From: an uncultured Gellertiella sp.
GTDB taxonomy: Bacteria > Pseudomonadota > Alphaproteobacteria > Rhizobiales > Rhizobiaceae
NCBI RefSeq assembly: GCF_963457605.1
Contig: NZ_OY735138.1
Coordinates: 92,249 to 156,248 of the forward strand
Reading direction: 5' to 3'
DNA: 64,000 nucleotides
Shown here piece by piece: positions 36,902-45,326 of this stretch. Every line of letters begins with the position of its first letter. Positions within the stretch are counted from its first letter, which is position 1. A model generated the notes under the pieces. It made no database searches. It worked only from the letters and a program-made list of their open reading frames with translations, and was not told where the DNA came from. Both the position numbers and the translations under genes were made by a program.

Positions 36902-37128
36902 ATGGCCCATGTCAGCTTGGCCGAGTTGAGACAAAATCTGGCGCGCACTTCGACCGGGTGATTGCCTCCCGCGCACCTCTGCTCGTCACCCGGCAGGGAT
37001 CGGGGGCGCTGGTTGTGATGGCGCAGGGCGAGTATGAGAGCCTGCAGGAAACCCTGCACCTTCGCTCAACGCCAGCAAATGCCGGACGGTTGCGCGACAG
37101 CATCGCGCAGCTTGCAGGCGGGGCCTGA
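36902..37128 (+). pseudogene. YefM/Phd-type antitoxin, frameshifted
   Basis: MAHVSLAELRQNLAR is read from ATG 36902 with GGAG upstream, but that frame stops after 20 codons. The sequence continues in another frame as HFDRVIASRAPLLVTRQGSG, then ALVVMAQGEYESLQETLHL, the normal Phd/YefM body. Supplying one C at GCGCGC-ACTTC (about 36946) would join them as NLARHFDRV. It is therefore a one-base deletion in an otherwise recognisable antitoxin. Confidence 0.75.
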
Positions 37129-37136
37129 TCGCGCAA

Positions 37137-37166
37137 CCCGAAATCATCCAGTGCCGGTTTCACTAC
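37137..37166 (+). pseudogene. Possible YoeB-type toxin C-terminal remnant
   Basis: Nine bases after the antitoxin stop, one frame reads PEIIQCRFHY, which resembles the conserved end of YoeB/Txe toxins (ACRYHY). The rest of the toxin is missing, so a deletion would have joined the antitoxin end to the toxin end. The match is short and could be chance. Confidence 0.35.
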
Positions 37167-37199
37167 AGCAAGCAGCTCGGTAAAGGCGTCGGACGCCCC

Positions 37200-38426
37200 C
37201 TACCCAAACCGCTCCGGCGAAAAGGGCAGCAGGTCCATTGCCGGGGCGGTGCCGGTCAGGAGGTCGGCGACGATCTCGCCGGTGCCTGCGGACTGGGTGA
37301 GGCCGAGGTGGCCGTGGCCGAAGGCGGCGATGACGTGGGGGGAGCCGGGCAGGCGGCCGATGGCGGGCAGGGAATCCGGCAGCGACGGGCGAAAGCCCAT
37401 CCATTGCCGCCCGCCCTGCGTCTTCAGGCCCGGCAGGAACCGGCAGGCCTTTTTCAGCATGGCATCGGCGCGGCTGAAATTCGGGGGAAGCTCGAGGCCT
37501 GCAAATTCCACCGCGCCGCCGACCCGGATGCCATGGGCAAGCCTGGACACCACGAAGCCATGGCCGCCGAAGGTGAGATGCAGTTTGAGGTCGAAGGCAT
37601 CCGGCGCAAGGGTGGTGTTATAGCCACGCTCGGTCTCGAGCGGCACCGCAAGGCCTGCGGTTTTCATCAGCCGGTGCGAGAAGGCGCCCGCCGCCACCAC
37701 CACGTTGCCGGCAAAATGCCCGGCGGAGGTCTCGACACCGGTCGCCGTCAGGGCCGTGGCCTCGGCCTTCAGGATTTTGCCGCCCCGGGCGCGGACCTTT
37801 TCGGCAAGCGCCAGCGTATAGTCGAGCGGATCGGAAATCGACCACCAGCCGGGGGTAAAGGTGGCGTGGGTAAAGCGTTCCGACAGGCCCGGCTGCATGG
37901 CGGCGATGGCCTCGCCCTTCAGATGCTCGAAGGGGATGCCGAGTTCCTGCCGTGTCTGCCATCCGGGAAGCGCGCTTCGAAATTCCGCCTCGCCCTCGTA
38001 GAGCTGCAGCTGGCCGCGCCGCGCCAGCATGGAGGTGAGGTTTTCGCGGGCAAGCAGGGTCTCGAGCGCGGTGCGCGCCTGCGCCATCAGCGCCGTCTGG
38101 GCAAGGGTGGAGCGGGCCACCTGATCGGCAAAGCTTGCCTTCCAGAACCGCCACATCCAGGGCAGGACCGTCAGCGCATAGCGCGGCGATATGGTGAGCG
38201 GCCCGAGCGGATCGATCAGCCATTTCGGCGCCTGGCGCAGGATGCGCGGCGAGGCGAGCGGAAAGATGTCGGTAAAGGCAAAGGCGGCGGCATTGCCGGC
38301 CGACGCGCCGGACGCCGGGCCTTCGCGGTCGATCACCCGGACGGAAAGCCCGCGCGCCTGGGCGGCGAGCGCCGCCGAAAGGCCGATGACGCCCGCCCCG
38401 ACTATGGTGACATCTGCCCCTCGCAT
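37200..38426 (-). CDS. DadA-like FAD-dependent D-amino-acid dehydrogenase
   Basis: A 408-residue flavoprotein. The FAD-binding loop is VTIVGAGVIGLSAALAAQAR with the acidic end VIDREGP, and the family motif GASAGNAAAF follows. The C-terminal GAFGHGHLGLTQSAGTGEIV-type segment (FGHGHLGLTQSAGTGEIVAD) matches DadA and D-hydroxyproline dehydrogenase relatives. It is 50 nt downstream of the DapA-like gene on the same strand, so they form an operon. DadA plus DapA-family deaminase is the logic of D-hydroxyproline breakdown, but an epimerase and semialdehyde dehydrogenase are not seen. AGGGGTGAG supports ATG 38426. Confidence 0.85.
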   Translation of the reverse strand: MRGADVTIVGAGVIGLSAALAAQARGLSVRVIDREGPASGASAGNAAAFAFTDIFPLASPRILRQAPKWLIDPLGPLTISPRYALTVLPWMWRFWKASFADQVARSTLAQTALMAQARTALETLLARENLTSMLARRGQLQLYEGEAEFRSALPGWQTRQELGIPFEHLKGEAIAAMQPGLSERFTHATFTPGWWSISDPLDYTLALAEKVRARGGKILKAEATALTATGVETSAGHFAGNVVVAAGAFSHRLMKTAGLAVPLETERGYNTTLAPDAFDLKLHLTFGGHGFVVSRLAHGIRVGGAVEFAGLELPPNFSRADAMLKKACRFLPGLKTQGGRQWMGFRPSLPDSLPAIGRLPGSPHVIAAFGHGHLGLTQSAGTGEIVADLLTGTAPAMDLLPFSPERFG

Positions 38427-38476
38427 CGCGCTCACCCCTGTTGCTTCCGGCCGGGCCCCGTTCAAACTGGCCCCGT

Positions 38477-39439
38477 TCAGGCCTTGTGGCCGGCGATGGC
38501 ACCCGGTCCCGTCGACCATGAGTCATACCAGTTGCGGAACAGCCTGTATTGCGCCTCGACATAGCCGCGCTGGCTGTCGGAGAGCCGGTCGCTCTCGTAG
38601 AAATGCAGTTCATATTCCGGATTGCCGGTCAGGACCATCAGATATTTGTAATAGAGCACGAGATCGGCCCCCTCATCGAAGGAGGAGAGGACGCCGAGCG
38701 CCTGTTCCAGCTCCAGCGCCCGGCTGCGGGCCTGCGCATCGCCGGACGCCGCCGCCTCGCAGAGCGCCACCAGATGCAGCACCTCGCGCGGCAGCACATT
38801 GCCGATGCCGGTGATCGCCCCCGCCGCACCGCAATTGACAAAGCCATGGAACACCGCAGTGTCGACGCCGACCATCAGCGTCACCTCCGGATCGCCGCTG
38901 GTGATGTGCTCGGCGGCATAGCGCAGATCCTGCGCGCCGCCGAATTCCTTGAAGCCGACGAGATTGGGATGAGCGCGGCGCAGCTCGAAGAACAGCTCGG
39001 CACGGGTGGCAAAGCCATAATAGGGGCTGTTGTAGATGACCGCCGGAAGATCGGGGGCCGCCGAGAGGATCGCCTTGAAATGCGCCCGCTGGGCGGCCAT
39101 CGACGAGCCGCGCGACAGGACCCGGGGGATCACCATCAGGCCATGGGCGCCGACCTCCCGGGCATGGGCGGCATGGGCAACGGCGGTGGCGGTATTGACC
39201 GCACCGGTGCCGACGATCACCTTCAGCCCGGCGTTGACCAGCCGCTCGACCCCTTCCATCCGGTCGGCATCGGCAAGCAGCGGCCAGTCGCCCATCGAGC
39301 CGCAATAGACGACGGCGGACATGCCCGCATCGACCAGCTCGCGACCCTTCCTCGCCAGCGCCCCGAAATCCGGCCTCCGGTCGGGCGTGGCAGGCGTCAT
39401 CAGGGCCGGAATGCAGCCGGTAAAGATCGAGGCGGACAT
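38477..39439 (-). CDS. DapA-family (dihydrodipicolinate synthase/N-acetylneuraminate lyase) aldolase or deaminase
   Basis: A 320-residue TIM-barrel protein. The Schiff-base Lys is in NLVGFKEFGG and the Tyr in AVIYNSPYYGF; SMGDWPLLADADRMEGVERL is the usual helix after the substrate loop (here GSMGDW in place of GTTGE). The altered loop argues against lysine synthesis and for a catabolic member such as a hydroxyproline-pathway deaminase or a keto-acid aldolase. GGAG lies 7 nt before ATG 39439; ATG 39451 is an alternative. First gene of an operon with the DadA-like enzyme. Confidence 0.85.
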   Translation of the reverse strand: MSASIFTGCIPALMTPATPDRRPDFGALARKGRELVDAGMSAVVYCGSMGDWPLLADADRMEGVERLVNAGLKVIVGTGAVNTATAVAHAAHAREVGAHGLMVIPRVLSRGSSMAAQRAHFKAILSAAPDLPAVIYNSPYYGFATRAELFFELRRAHPNLVGFKEFGGAQDLRYAAEHITSGDPEVTLMVGVDTAVFHGFVNCGAAGAITGIGNVLPREVLHLVALCEAAASGDAQARSRALELEQALGVLSSFDEGADLVLYYKYLMVLTGNPEYELHFYESDRLSDSQRGYVEAQYRLFRNWYDSWSTGPGAIAGHKA

Positions 39440-39698
39440 CAGCTTCTCCATCGGTTCGAGAGGGGAGGAATGACAGGCCCTAAAACAGCCACGGCCATTC
39501 GCTCCGGAGTTCTGCGCTTAAAAATACATAAAGTATTTTATTTGTCGACAGGAAAATTCGGGACATGCTGGAGCAAAAACCGGCGCGGTTTTAAAATGTG
39601 TGAATTCCGCCCGTATGCGAACGTAATATGAACAAGGTATTTGTTTGCCGGTTCGAAACGTGCCACCCTGTCAAAATATTACACAGGACGCGAATCGC

Positions 39699-40958
39699 AT
39701 GGATACTGCACTCTCCGGAAGAACCGAATATGCGCGGCTGCGCGAAAAAGCCGGACTTACAATCGAAGAGGCGGCGCGCGTCACGCGGTCTTCCCTGAGG
39801 TCGGCCTATCGCCACGAGAGTGGAGAGGCGACGCCCTCCGCTTTGGCGCTCGACATGCTGCAATTGATGGCGGAAAGCCACCGGCGGCCAGACCGGCCTG
39901 CGCGGTTCCGCTTCATTGACCTGTTCGCAGGGATTGGCGGTTTGCGGGTAGGTTTTGAAAATATTGGCGGAAAATGCGTCTTCACCAGCGAGTGGGACAA
40001 GTATGCCAACGAAACCTATCGCAAGAACTTTCCCGAGGACGGCAGCCATGTTTTTGCTGGTGACATCCGCGACTATACGAGGGATGACGAGGCGCTCGCC
40101 AGAATACCCGCCCATGATGTGCTTCTCGCAGGCTTCCCCTGCCAGCCGTTCTCGATTGCCGGTGTTTCCAAGAAAAATGCTTTGGGGCGGCCTCACGGAT
40201 TTCTGGATGCCACGCAGGGAACCCTGTTTTTCGATGTGGCCCAGATCATCCGCCATCACCGGCCAAAGGCCTTTTTGCTGGAAAACGTCAAGAACCTGCA
40301 GCGCCATGACAAGGGCAGGACATTTACGACAATCATGAATGTGCTCGAGAAGGAACTCGGCTACCGGGTTGAGACCCGCATCCTCAGTGCCCGGCCCTGG
40401 GTTCCCCAGGGGCGGGAACGCATCTTCATTGCCGGATTTCTGGATCATGGCTGCGGGTTCACATTCGGGGATGTCGAATTTCCGCAGACTGCGCCGCCAA
40501 CGCTGGAATCCATCCTGGAAAAGGGGCCGGTCAGCGACAAATACACCCTTACACCGAAACTGTGGGCCTATTTGCAGGACTACAAGAAGAAGCACGCCGC
40601 GAAGGGCAATGGATTCGGCTTTGGGCTTTTCAGACCTGGCGATGTCGCCAGAACCCTTTCCGCGCGCTATCACAAGGACGGTTCCGAGATCCTGGTCGAC
40701 CAGGGGCCTGACCGCTGCCCGCGCCGGCTGACCCCCAGGGAGTGCGCCCGGCTGATGGGATTCGAGCGCGGCAACCGGATCTGGCAGATTCCTGTGTCGG
40801 ATACACAGGCTTACCGCCAGTTTGGCAATGCCGTTGTGGTTCCGGTGGTGGAGGCCATCGCACAGGCCATGAGCCCCTGGCTGTCCGGAGGAGAAACGCG
40901 CGGGGACGAAACCCTTTGTGCTGGCCGGAATCTGTTCCAAAGCCAGGCAAATGGCTGA
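39699..40958 (+). CDS. dcm: DNA cytosine-5 methyltransferase (Dcm/EcoRII type) with N-terminal HTH
   Basis: A 419-residue type II methylase. Motif I is [17 protein letters not shown], the catalytic Cys148 is in GFPCQPFS (motif IV), ENVKNL is motif [11 protein letters not shown] is motif VIII, and [16 protein letters not shown] is motif X. Residues 8-60 ([20 protein letters not shown]) look like a helix-turn-helix, which often lets methylases repress their own locus. The gene overlaps vsr by 8 nt and is followed by a nuclease gene, so this was a complete restriction-modification operon. All methylase motifs look intact. Confidence 0.93.
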   Translation: MDTALSGRTEYARLREKAGLTIEEAARVTRSSLRSAYRHESGEATPSALALDMLQLMAESHRRPDRPARFRFIDLFAGIGGLRVGFENIGGKCVFTSEWDKYANETYRKNFPEDGSHVFAGDIRDYTRDDEALARIPAHDVLLAGFPCQPFSIAGVSKKNALGRPHGFLDATQGTLFFDVAQIIRHHRPKAFLLENVKNLQRHDKGRTFTTIMNVLEKELGYRVETRILSARPWVPQGRERIFIAGFLDHGCGFTFGDVEFPQTAPPTLESILEKGPVSDKYTLTPKLWAYLQDYKKKHAAKGNGFGFGLFRPGDVARTLSARYHKDGSEILVDQGPDRCPRRLTPRECARLMGFERGNRIWQIPVSDTQAYRQFGNAVVVPVVEAIAQAMSPWLSGGETRGDETLCAGRNLFQSQANG

Positions 40959-41397
40959 CGTTGTTTCCCCGGAAGTGCGCAGCCGCATGATGGCAGGCAT
41001 CCGGTCAAAGGATACCCGGCCTGAAATGATGCTCCGCAGGGCGCTGCACGCCGGGGGGTTCCGCTACAGGCTGCATGTCGGGCATCTGCCTGGAAAACCG
41101 GATCTGGTTTTCCCGAGATGGCGGGCCGTGGTGTTTGTACATGGATGTTTTTGGCATGGGCATGGCTGCCGCATGTTCAGGTGGCCAAAATCCCGTGAAC
41201 AATTCTGGCGCGACAAAATCGGGCGGAACTGCGCCAATGACATCAGGCATCTCCAGCAACTGGAGGTGTTGCAATGGCGTACGGCAATTGTTTGGGAATG
41301 TGCAACCCGCAATCGTGAAAACTGGCCGGAAGTCGTGGCAGAGGTCGCGGCCTGGCTGTGCAGCGGAACACAGCACAGGGAATGGGAGGCGGCATGA
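40951..41397 (+). CDS. vsr: Very short patch repair endonuclease
   Basis: A 148-residue Vsr protein, which nicks beside T:G mismatches left by deamination of 5-methylcytosine. [48 protein letters not shown] and [10 protein letters not shown] are the family motifs (the catalytic Asp is in KPDLVF, the zinc/His region in [10 protein letters not shown]). The start at 40951 overlaps the methylase end and its stop overlaps the nuclease start in ATGA, so all three genes are coupled. Confidence 0.93.
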   Translation: MADVVSPEVRSRMMAGIRSKDTRPEMMLRRALHAGGFRYRLHVGHLPGKPDLVFPRWRAVVFVHGCFWHGHGCRMFRWPKSREQFWRDKIGRNCANDIRHLQQLEVLQWRTAIVWECATRNRENWPEVVAEVAAWLCSGTQHREWEAA

Positions 41398-41897
41398 AAC
41401 CGGTTGAGCCGGACCTTTTTGACGCATTGGAGCCTTCAGCACCGGTTCTGCTGTCAATGCTTGAGAGCTCTGACCAGATACTGGTCAAGAAGCTGTCGAA
41501 CAACGACCGCGACTGGGCACGCCATGCAAACAAGCATCAGGGGGGTGTCTACATGCCGCCCGCCCAGCGGGACAGCGGGTTTTTCCCCGCACTGGCAAGC
41601 AAATCGCGCCCTGATCCCGGGGCACCCGCCATCCGGGAAACCTGGTTCTCGACAAACTGGCCCCAGCACGATGTGACGAACAGGCGGACACGGCTTGTCC
41701 ACTACACCAGCAAGGGACCCGAGACCCACATGACCGGCCTGCCCAGGCAGGCATTTGCCACGCTTTCCCCGGCCTCATTTCTGGTCATGGCGCGAGGTGG
41801 CGAGGGTGAATATACCTGCCTTTCCATTGATTCAGGAACTGACGACGCCACTCTCCAGAGGTGGCTCGGTTTGTCTGAACAGTTCCGGGTGTCTCGC
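41394..41897 (+). pseudogene. EcoRII-type restriction endonuclease, N-terminal part (broken by IS3 element)
   Basis: Reads [20 protein letters not shown] and then DQILVKKLSNNDRDWARHAN, HQGGVYMPPAQ, FFPALAS and TRLVHYTSKGPETHMTGL, the layout of the EcoRII N-terminal effector domain (KxLSANDxxxTGxHQxGxYxP). The frame meets a TAA at 41898-41900 that belongs to the IS end. The catalytic half lies beyond the IS at 43109. The product would be a 168-residue non-catalytic fragment. Confidence 0.8.
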
Positions 41898-41917
41898 TAA
41901 GTGGATTTCCGCCTCGA

Positions 41918-42748
41918 TTATGCTGCCACCATCATCGGTGGCAGCGCGTTGAAGTAGGCCTGATCCGGCGTCTTCCGGTCAAGCGATGAATGTGGGCGTC
42001 GGCTGTTGTAGAAGGCCAGATATCGGCCGATGCCAGCGCGGGCCTCGGGCACTGTCTTGTAAGCGTGGAGATAAACCTCCTCATATTTGATTGACCGCCA
42101 GAGCCGCTCGACGAAGACATTGTCGCGCCATGCGCCTTTACCGTCCATCGAGATGGAGACTTCCGCCTTCTTTAGCACATCAGTAAAGTCGATAGACGTG
42201 AACTGCGATCCCTGGTCGGTATTGAAGATGTCGGGTTTGCCATGTCTCGCAAGCGCGTCCTCGACCGCTGCGATGCAGAAGGCTGTCTCCATCGTGATCG
42301 ACAGCCGCCATGAGAGCACGCGGCGACTGAACCAGTCCACCACGGCACAGAGATAGACGAAGCCCCGCGCCATCGGAATATATGTGATATCCATCGCCCA
42401 GACCTGGTTGGACCGGGTGACCGCCAGCTTGCGCAGGAGATAAGGATAGACCTTGTGACCGGGTGCCGGTTTCGAGGTGTTCGGGCGGCGATAGATCGCC
42501 TCGATGCCCATCTTCTTCATCAGCGTGGCGACGTGCAGCCGCCCAGTCTCCAGCCCTTCTCCCCTCAAAAGCCCTTGCAACATCCGACTTCCGGCAAACG
42601 GGTAATCGAGATGCAGTTCGTCTATCCGCCGCATCAGGACCAGATCGCCGTCGGGCACTGGACGTGGAGAATAGTAGATACTGCCCCTGCTGAAGCCGAG
42701 AAGTTTCGCCTGGCGCACGACGGAAAGTTTGTGCTTGCGGTCGATCAT
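41918..42748 (-). CDS. IS3-family transposase OrfB (catalytic)
   Basis: A 276-residue DDE integrase: HTH_21-like start (HKLSVVRQAKLLGFSRGSIY), Asp in VWAMDITYIPMARGF, Asp in DIFNTDQGSQFTS, and Glu in NVFVERLWRSIKYEEVYL, ending YNSRRPHSSLDRKTPDQAY. The full triad is present. It overlaps orfA by 4 nt with an A-rich GGAAAGAAATGA junction, where ribosomal frameshifting could make the OrfAB fusion. Confidence 0.95.
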   Translation of the reverse strand: MIDRKHKLSVVRQAKLLGFSRGSIYYSPRPVPDGDLVLMRRIDELHLDYPFAGSRMLQGLLRGEGLETGRLHVATLMKKMGIEAIYRRPNTSKPAPGHKVYPYLLRKLAVTRSNQVWAMDITYIPMARGFVYLCAVVDWFSRRVLSWRLSITMETAFCIAAVEDALARHGKPDIFNTDQGSQFTSIDFTDVLKKAEVSISMDGKGAWRDNVFVERLWRSIKYEEVYLHAYKTVPEARAGIGRYLAFYNSRRPHSSLDRKTPDQAYFNALPPMMVAA

Positions 42749-43077
42749 TTCTTTCCGCCCAGCAATCCCGCCTTGCCGAGCGCACCGGATAAAAAATCGT
42801 TCTCCAGCGTCAACTCCCCGATCTTGGCATGCAGCGTTTTGACATCAACGGTTGGACCCGCCGGTTCCGCCTTGGCTTCATCGCCGAAAACCCCCGTCGC
42901 CCCCTCAAGGAGCTGGTCTTTCCATTGCTTGATCTGGTTGGCGTGCACGTCGAACTGTTGGGATAACTCAACCAGCGTCTGTTCGCCTCTGATGGCGGCA
43001 AGCGCCACCTTCGCCTTGAAAGCCGGTGTGTGGTTCCGGCGCGGTCGTCTTGTCATGATCTCTCCTGTTCCCGGCAT
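42745..43077 (-). CDS. IS3-family transposase OrfA
   Basis: A 110-residue protein with a helix-turn-helix (NHTPAFKAKVALAAIRGEQT, LVELSQQFDVHANQIKQWKD) and a C-terminal leucine-zipper-like segment (VKTLHAKIGELTLENDFLSG). It binds the IS ends and, through frameshifting, supplies the N-terminus of the active transposase. Confidence 0.93.
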   Translation of the reverse strand: MPGTGEIMTRRPRRNHTPAFKAKVALAAIRGEQTLVELSQQFDVHANQIKQWKDQLLEGATGVFGDEAKAEPAGPTVDVKTLHAKIGELTLENDFLSGALGKAGLLGGKK

Positions 43078-43108
43078 CTAAGCCGAAGTCAGGCAGAAAT
43101 TCCACTTA

Positions 43109-44040
43109 TCCCGATTGTTCAAATTTCCCGAGCCACCTCTCTCCTGAGAGATAAGCTGGAACTGGACCCGGATTTTTTGGTGGATATCCGTCGGCCGGCG
43201 GATGTGCGCAGCAAGGAAAAGAGCGCCGTTCTTGATTTTGCCGAGCAGGCAATTGCAGCCTGGCTCGCCGGGACAATCGGCGATTTTGCAAGCAGCCATG
43301 CGGCGATGCCGGACACACTGGCAATGGCGGAACTCGCGCGGCGCAAATTTCTTGATCTCCATCATCTCGACAACCTCGACCCGTTCACACTGGGCGCTCC
43401 GGGCGATGCCCTTCGCGACATCAGCCGGGGTCTCGAATGGGAGCTGTTTCGGGACTTCCAGAGGCGTGAACGGGCTGTTTCGCTGGTCCGTGTGGTGCTC
43501 GGAGACACTCCGCGGGCATTGAATGCCGCGGCGATCATTCGAAGCCTGATCGAAAGAGTGGCGGAGGTGGACGGGCTCATGCTGTCCGCGAGCCAGCAGC
43601 GAAAGTCGCGCGCTGGCTATTCGTTTGAGCACCATATTGAAAGCATGCTGATTGACGGGAAAATTCCTTTTGAAAAACAGGTAATTATCGAGGCCAAAAA
43701 ACGGCCCGACTTCATCCTGCCGTCACTGGCCACGCTCCGGGGAGTGGCAGAAACTGGTGCTGCCGGTTTGATCCTGAGCGCGAAAACCACGCTCCGGGAG
43801 AGATGGAAACAGGTTGAGCGCGAAATGGGCAGCAGTGAGTTGTTCCTCGCGACGGTGGATGAAAACATTGCCGCCAATGCCATTGATGACATGGCCTCGA
43901 TGGGCGTCGTGCTGGTCGTGCCGGAAAAACTGAAACAGTCAAAACTGGCCGAGTATGGCGGCAGAAAGAATGTCATTTCCTTTGCCGAATTCTTTCGGTC
44001 AGACATTCTCAAACGCATGGCCCGCTGGCCCCGGAAATAA
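43109..44040 (+). pseudogene. EcoRII-type restriction endonuclease, C-terminal catalytic part
   Basis: After the IS the nuclease resumes. Residues in the region QQRKSRAGYSFEHHIESMLI, KKRPDFILPS, ILSAKTTLRERWKQVEREMG and MGVVLVVPEKL match the EcoRII C-terminal catalytic domain: SFE..., PDF and AKTTxxxRW form its variant PD-(D/E)xK site. No good start codon follows the IS, so this half is probably not made or not active. Downstream, 44041-44285 has no gene; it holds a short CCAGA tandem repeat and two near copies of TTTAGATTGGTCGG. Confidence 0.82.
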
Positions 44041-44285
44041 TTGTGACCTGACCAGACCAGACCAGACCGTCTGCCCGACCGGGTGCGGCGCCATGGTCCG
44101 GATATGGGCGGCAGCAAGCGCGCGCAGAATTTAGATTGGTCGGGTTCCCACTTTAAATTGGTCGGATGCTGGTGCAGGTCAACCCCTTGTTTTCACACGA
44201 CAGGACCGGGGATCGCGCTGAATTCTCTGTGGTCACCGGTAACCGCTGCCCGGTGGCTCGCCGCTGTGGCCGGGTACCGGATTTC

Positions 44286-44388
44286 TAGAGTCTGTCAGGT
44301 TCATATTGAACCTGACAGACTCTAGTGCCCTTTGTTTTCGTTTGTCTTTTCGGGAAAACCGGATTCCACTTTTCCCTGGCAAACGCTA
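44286..44388 (-). repeat. Mosaic intergenic element copy 6 (103-bp core)
   Basis: Reverse orientation: TA-GAGTCTGTCAGGTTCA palindrome end, then GGGAAAACCGGATTCC and the end CCCTGGCAAACGC-TA. No optional modules. It lies 12 bp beyond the stop of the GntR gene. Confidence 0.92.
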
Positions 44389-44399
44389 GCCCCCACCCC

Positions 44400-45116
44400 T
44401 CAAAGCCGGATCGGTTGCCTGTTGTCGCGGGCGATCATTTTCTGGATCTGGGCGATGATCTGGTCGGCATGGGCGTGGGCGAGGCGGTCGGCCTGTTCGA
44501 TGTCGCGGGTTTCGATGGCGGTGATCAGGTCCTCGTGTTCGTCGAGATAGCGCGGCGGCAGGCGGTCGTCGAAGGAGGAATAGTAGAAGCGCATGATGCG
44601 CCGGCCCTCGTCGAGCAGTTTCAGGAACAGTGCGTTGTAATAGGGGTTGCGCCCGGCCTCGGCGATGGCGGCGTGGAAGTCGCGATTGGTGGAAATCATC
44701 TTCAGCGCGTCTTCCGCCTCGACCGCACGGCGGAATTCCGCCTGCCGGGCGCGGATTTCGGCAAGGTCGGCGGTGTCATGATGCTGGGCGGCGAGCCGCG
44801 TCGTCACCCGGTACATCAGGCTCAGCGCATCGAAGAAGCGGTGCAGGTTGAGGAAATCGATGGCCGAAACCACGGTCGAGCGGTTCGGCAGCGTCGTCAC
44901 CAGCCCGTCACCGGCAAGCCTGACCAGCGCTTCGCGGATCGGTGTGCGCGACAGCGAGAAGCGCTGCGCCAGCTGGTTTTCGTCGATCAGGCTGCCCGGC
45001 GGCAGCGCCAGATCAAGGATTTCGTCGCGCAGGATGTCATAGACATACTTGACCCCGGAACCGCGCCTGCGCTCCGCCGGGGCCTCATTTTTCAAACGTG
45101 ATCGCTTTTCCGCCAT
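44400..45116 (-). CDS. GntR-family regulator (FadR subfamily, FCD domain)
   Basis: A 238-residue regulator: winged helix at residues 22-90 (VYDILRDEILDLALPPGSLI, FSLSRTPIREALVRLAGDGL) and an FCD domain with likely metal ligands (NRDFHAAIAEAGRN, HEDLITAIETRD, HAHADQI). It faces the same way as the serine hydrolase gene upstream of it and is separated from it by an intergenic element. A possible operator, TGTACATTCGTATA in reverse (46512-46530 region), lies upstream of the hydrolase gene. It probably controls the hydrolase and the Dpp importer. Confidence 0.9.
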   Translation of the reverse strand: MAEKRSRLKNEAPAERRRGSGVKYVYDILRDEILDLALPPGSLIDENQLAQRFSLSRTPIREALVRLAGDGLVTTLPNRSTVVSAIDFLNLHRFFDALSLMYRVTTRLAAQHHDTADLAEIRARQAEFRRAVEAEDALKMISTNRDFHAAIAEAGRNPYYNALFLKLLDEGRRIMRFYYSSFDDRLPPRYLDEHEDLITAIETRDIEQADRLAHAHADQIIAQIQKMIARDNRQPIRL

Positions 45117-45187
45117 GCCACGGGATTACACGGCCCCGCCCGGGATTTCAACGGCGGCAGCAGCGGCCGCCGCGCTGATCCCCGGAC

Positions 45188-45326
45188 TAAAGTTTGTCAG
45201 GGAAAAGTGGAATCCGGTTTTCCCGCTCAAACTTGTTTGAGCGCTCAAACTTGTTTGAGCGAAAAGACAAACGACAACAAGGGGAGCCAGAGTCTGGCTG
45301 GTTCAATATGAACCTGACAGACTCTA
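45188..45326 (+). repeat. Mosaic intergenic element copy 7 (139 bp: core + 36-bp module)
   Basis: TA-AAGTTTGTCAGGG at the left, then two tandem CTCAAACTTGTTTGAGCG units, and a palindromic right end CAGACTC-TA. It lacks the 21-bp module; 139 is exactly 103 + 36. The right end supplies the TAG stop of the serine hydrolase gene. Confidence 0.93.

Larger units (their letters stand above)
41898..43108 (-). mobile_element. IS3-family insertion sequence (about 1.21 kb)
   Basis: Imperfect inverted repeats close the element: TAAGTGGATTTCCGCCT on the left and, read inward from the right, TAAGTGGAATTTCTGCCT. Two overlapping minus-strand transposase frames fill it. No perfect target duplication is visible; TCTCG before and TCCCG after are only similar. 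It interrupts the EcoRII-type nuclease gene. Confidence 0.88.

Noticed and set aside
37200-39439. Complete hydroxyproline degradation operon
   Set aside because: DadA-like and DapA-like enzymes fit two steps, but no epimerase, semialdehyde dehydrogenase or dedicated transporter is adjacent, so the pathway is left unassigned.
41891-43113. A 5-bp target duplication for the IS3 element (TCTCG and TCCCG)
   Set aside because: One mismatch in five bases and an extra base before the left repeat; not better than chance, so no duplication is claimed.
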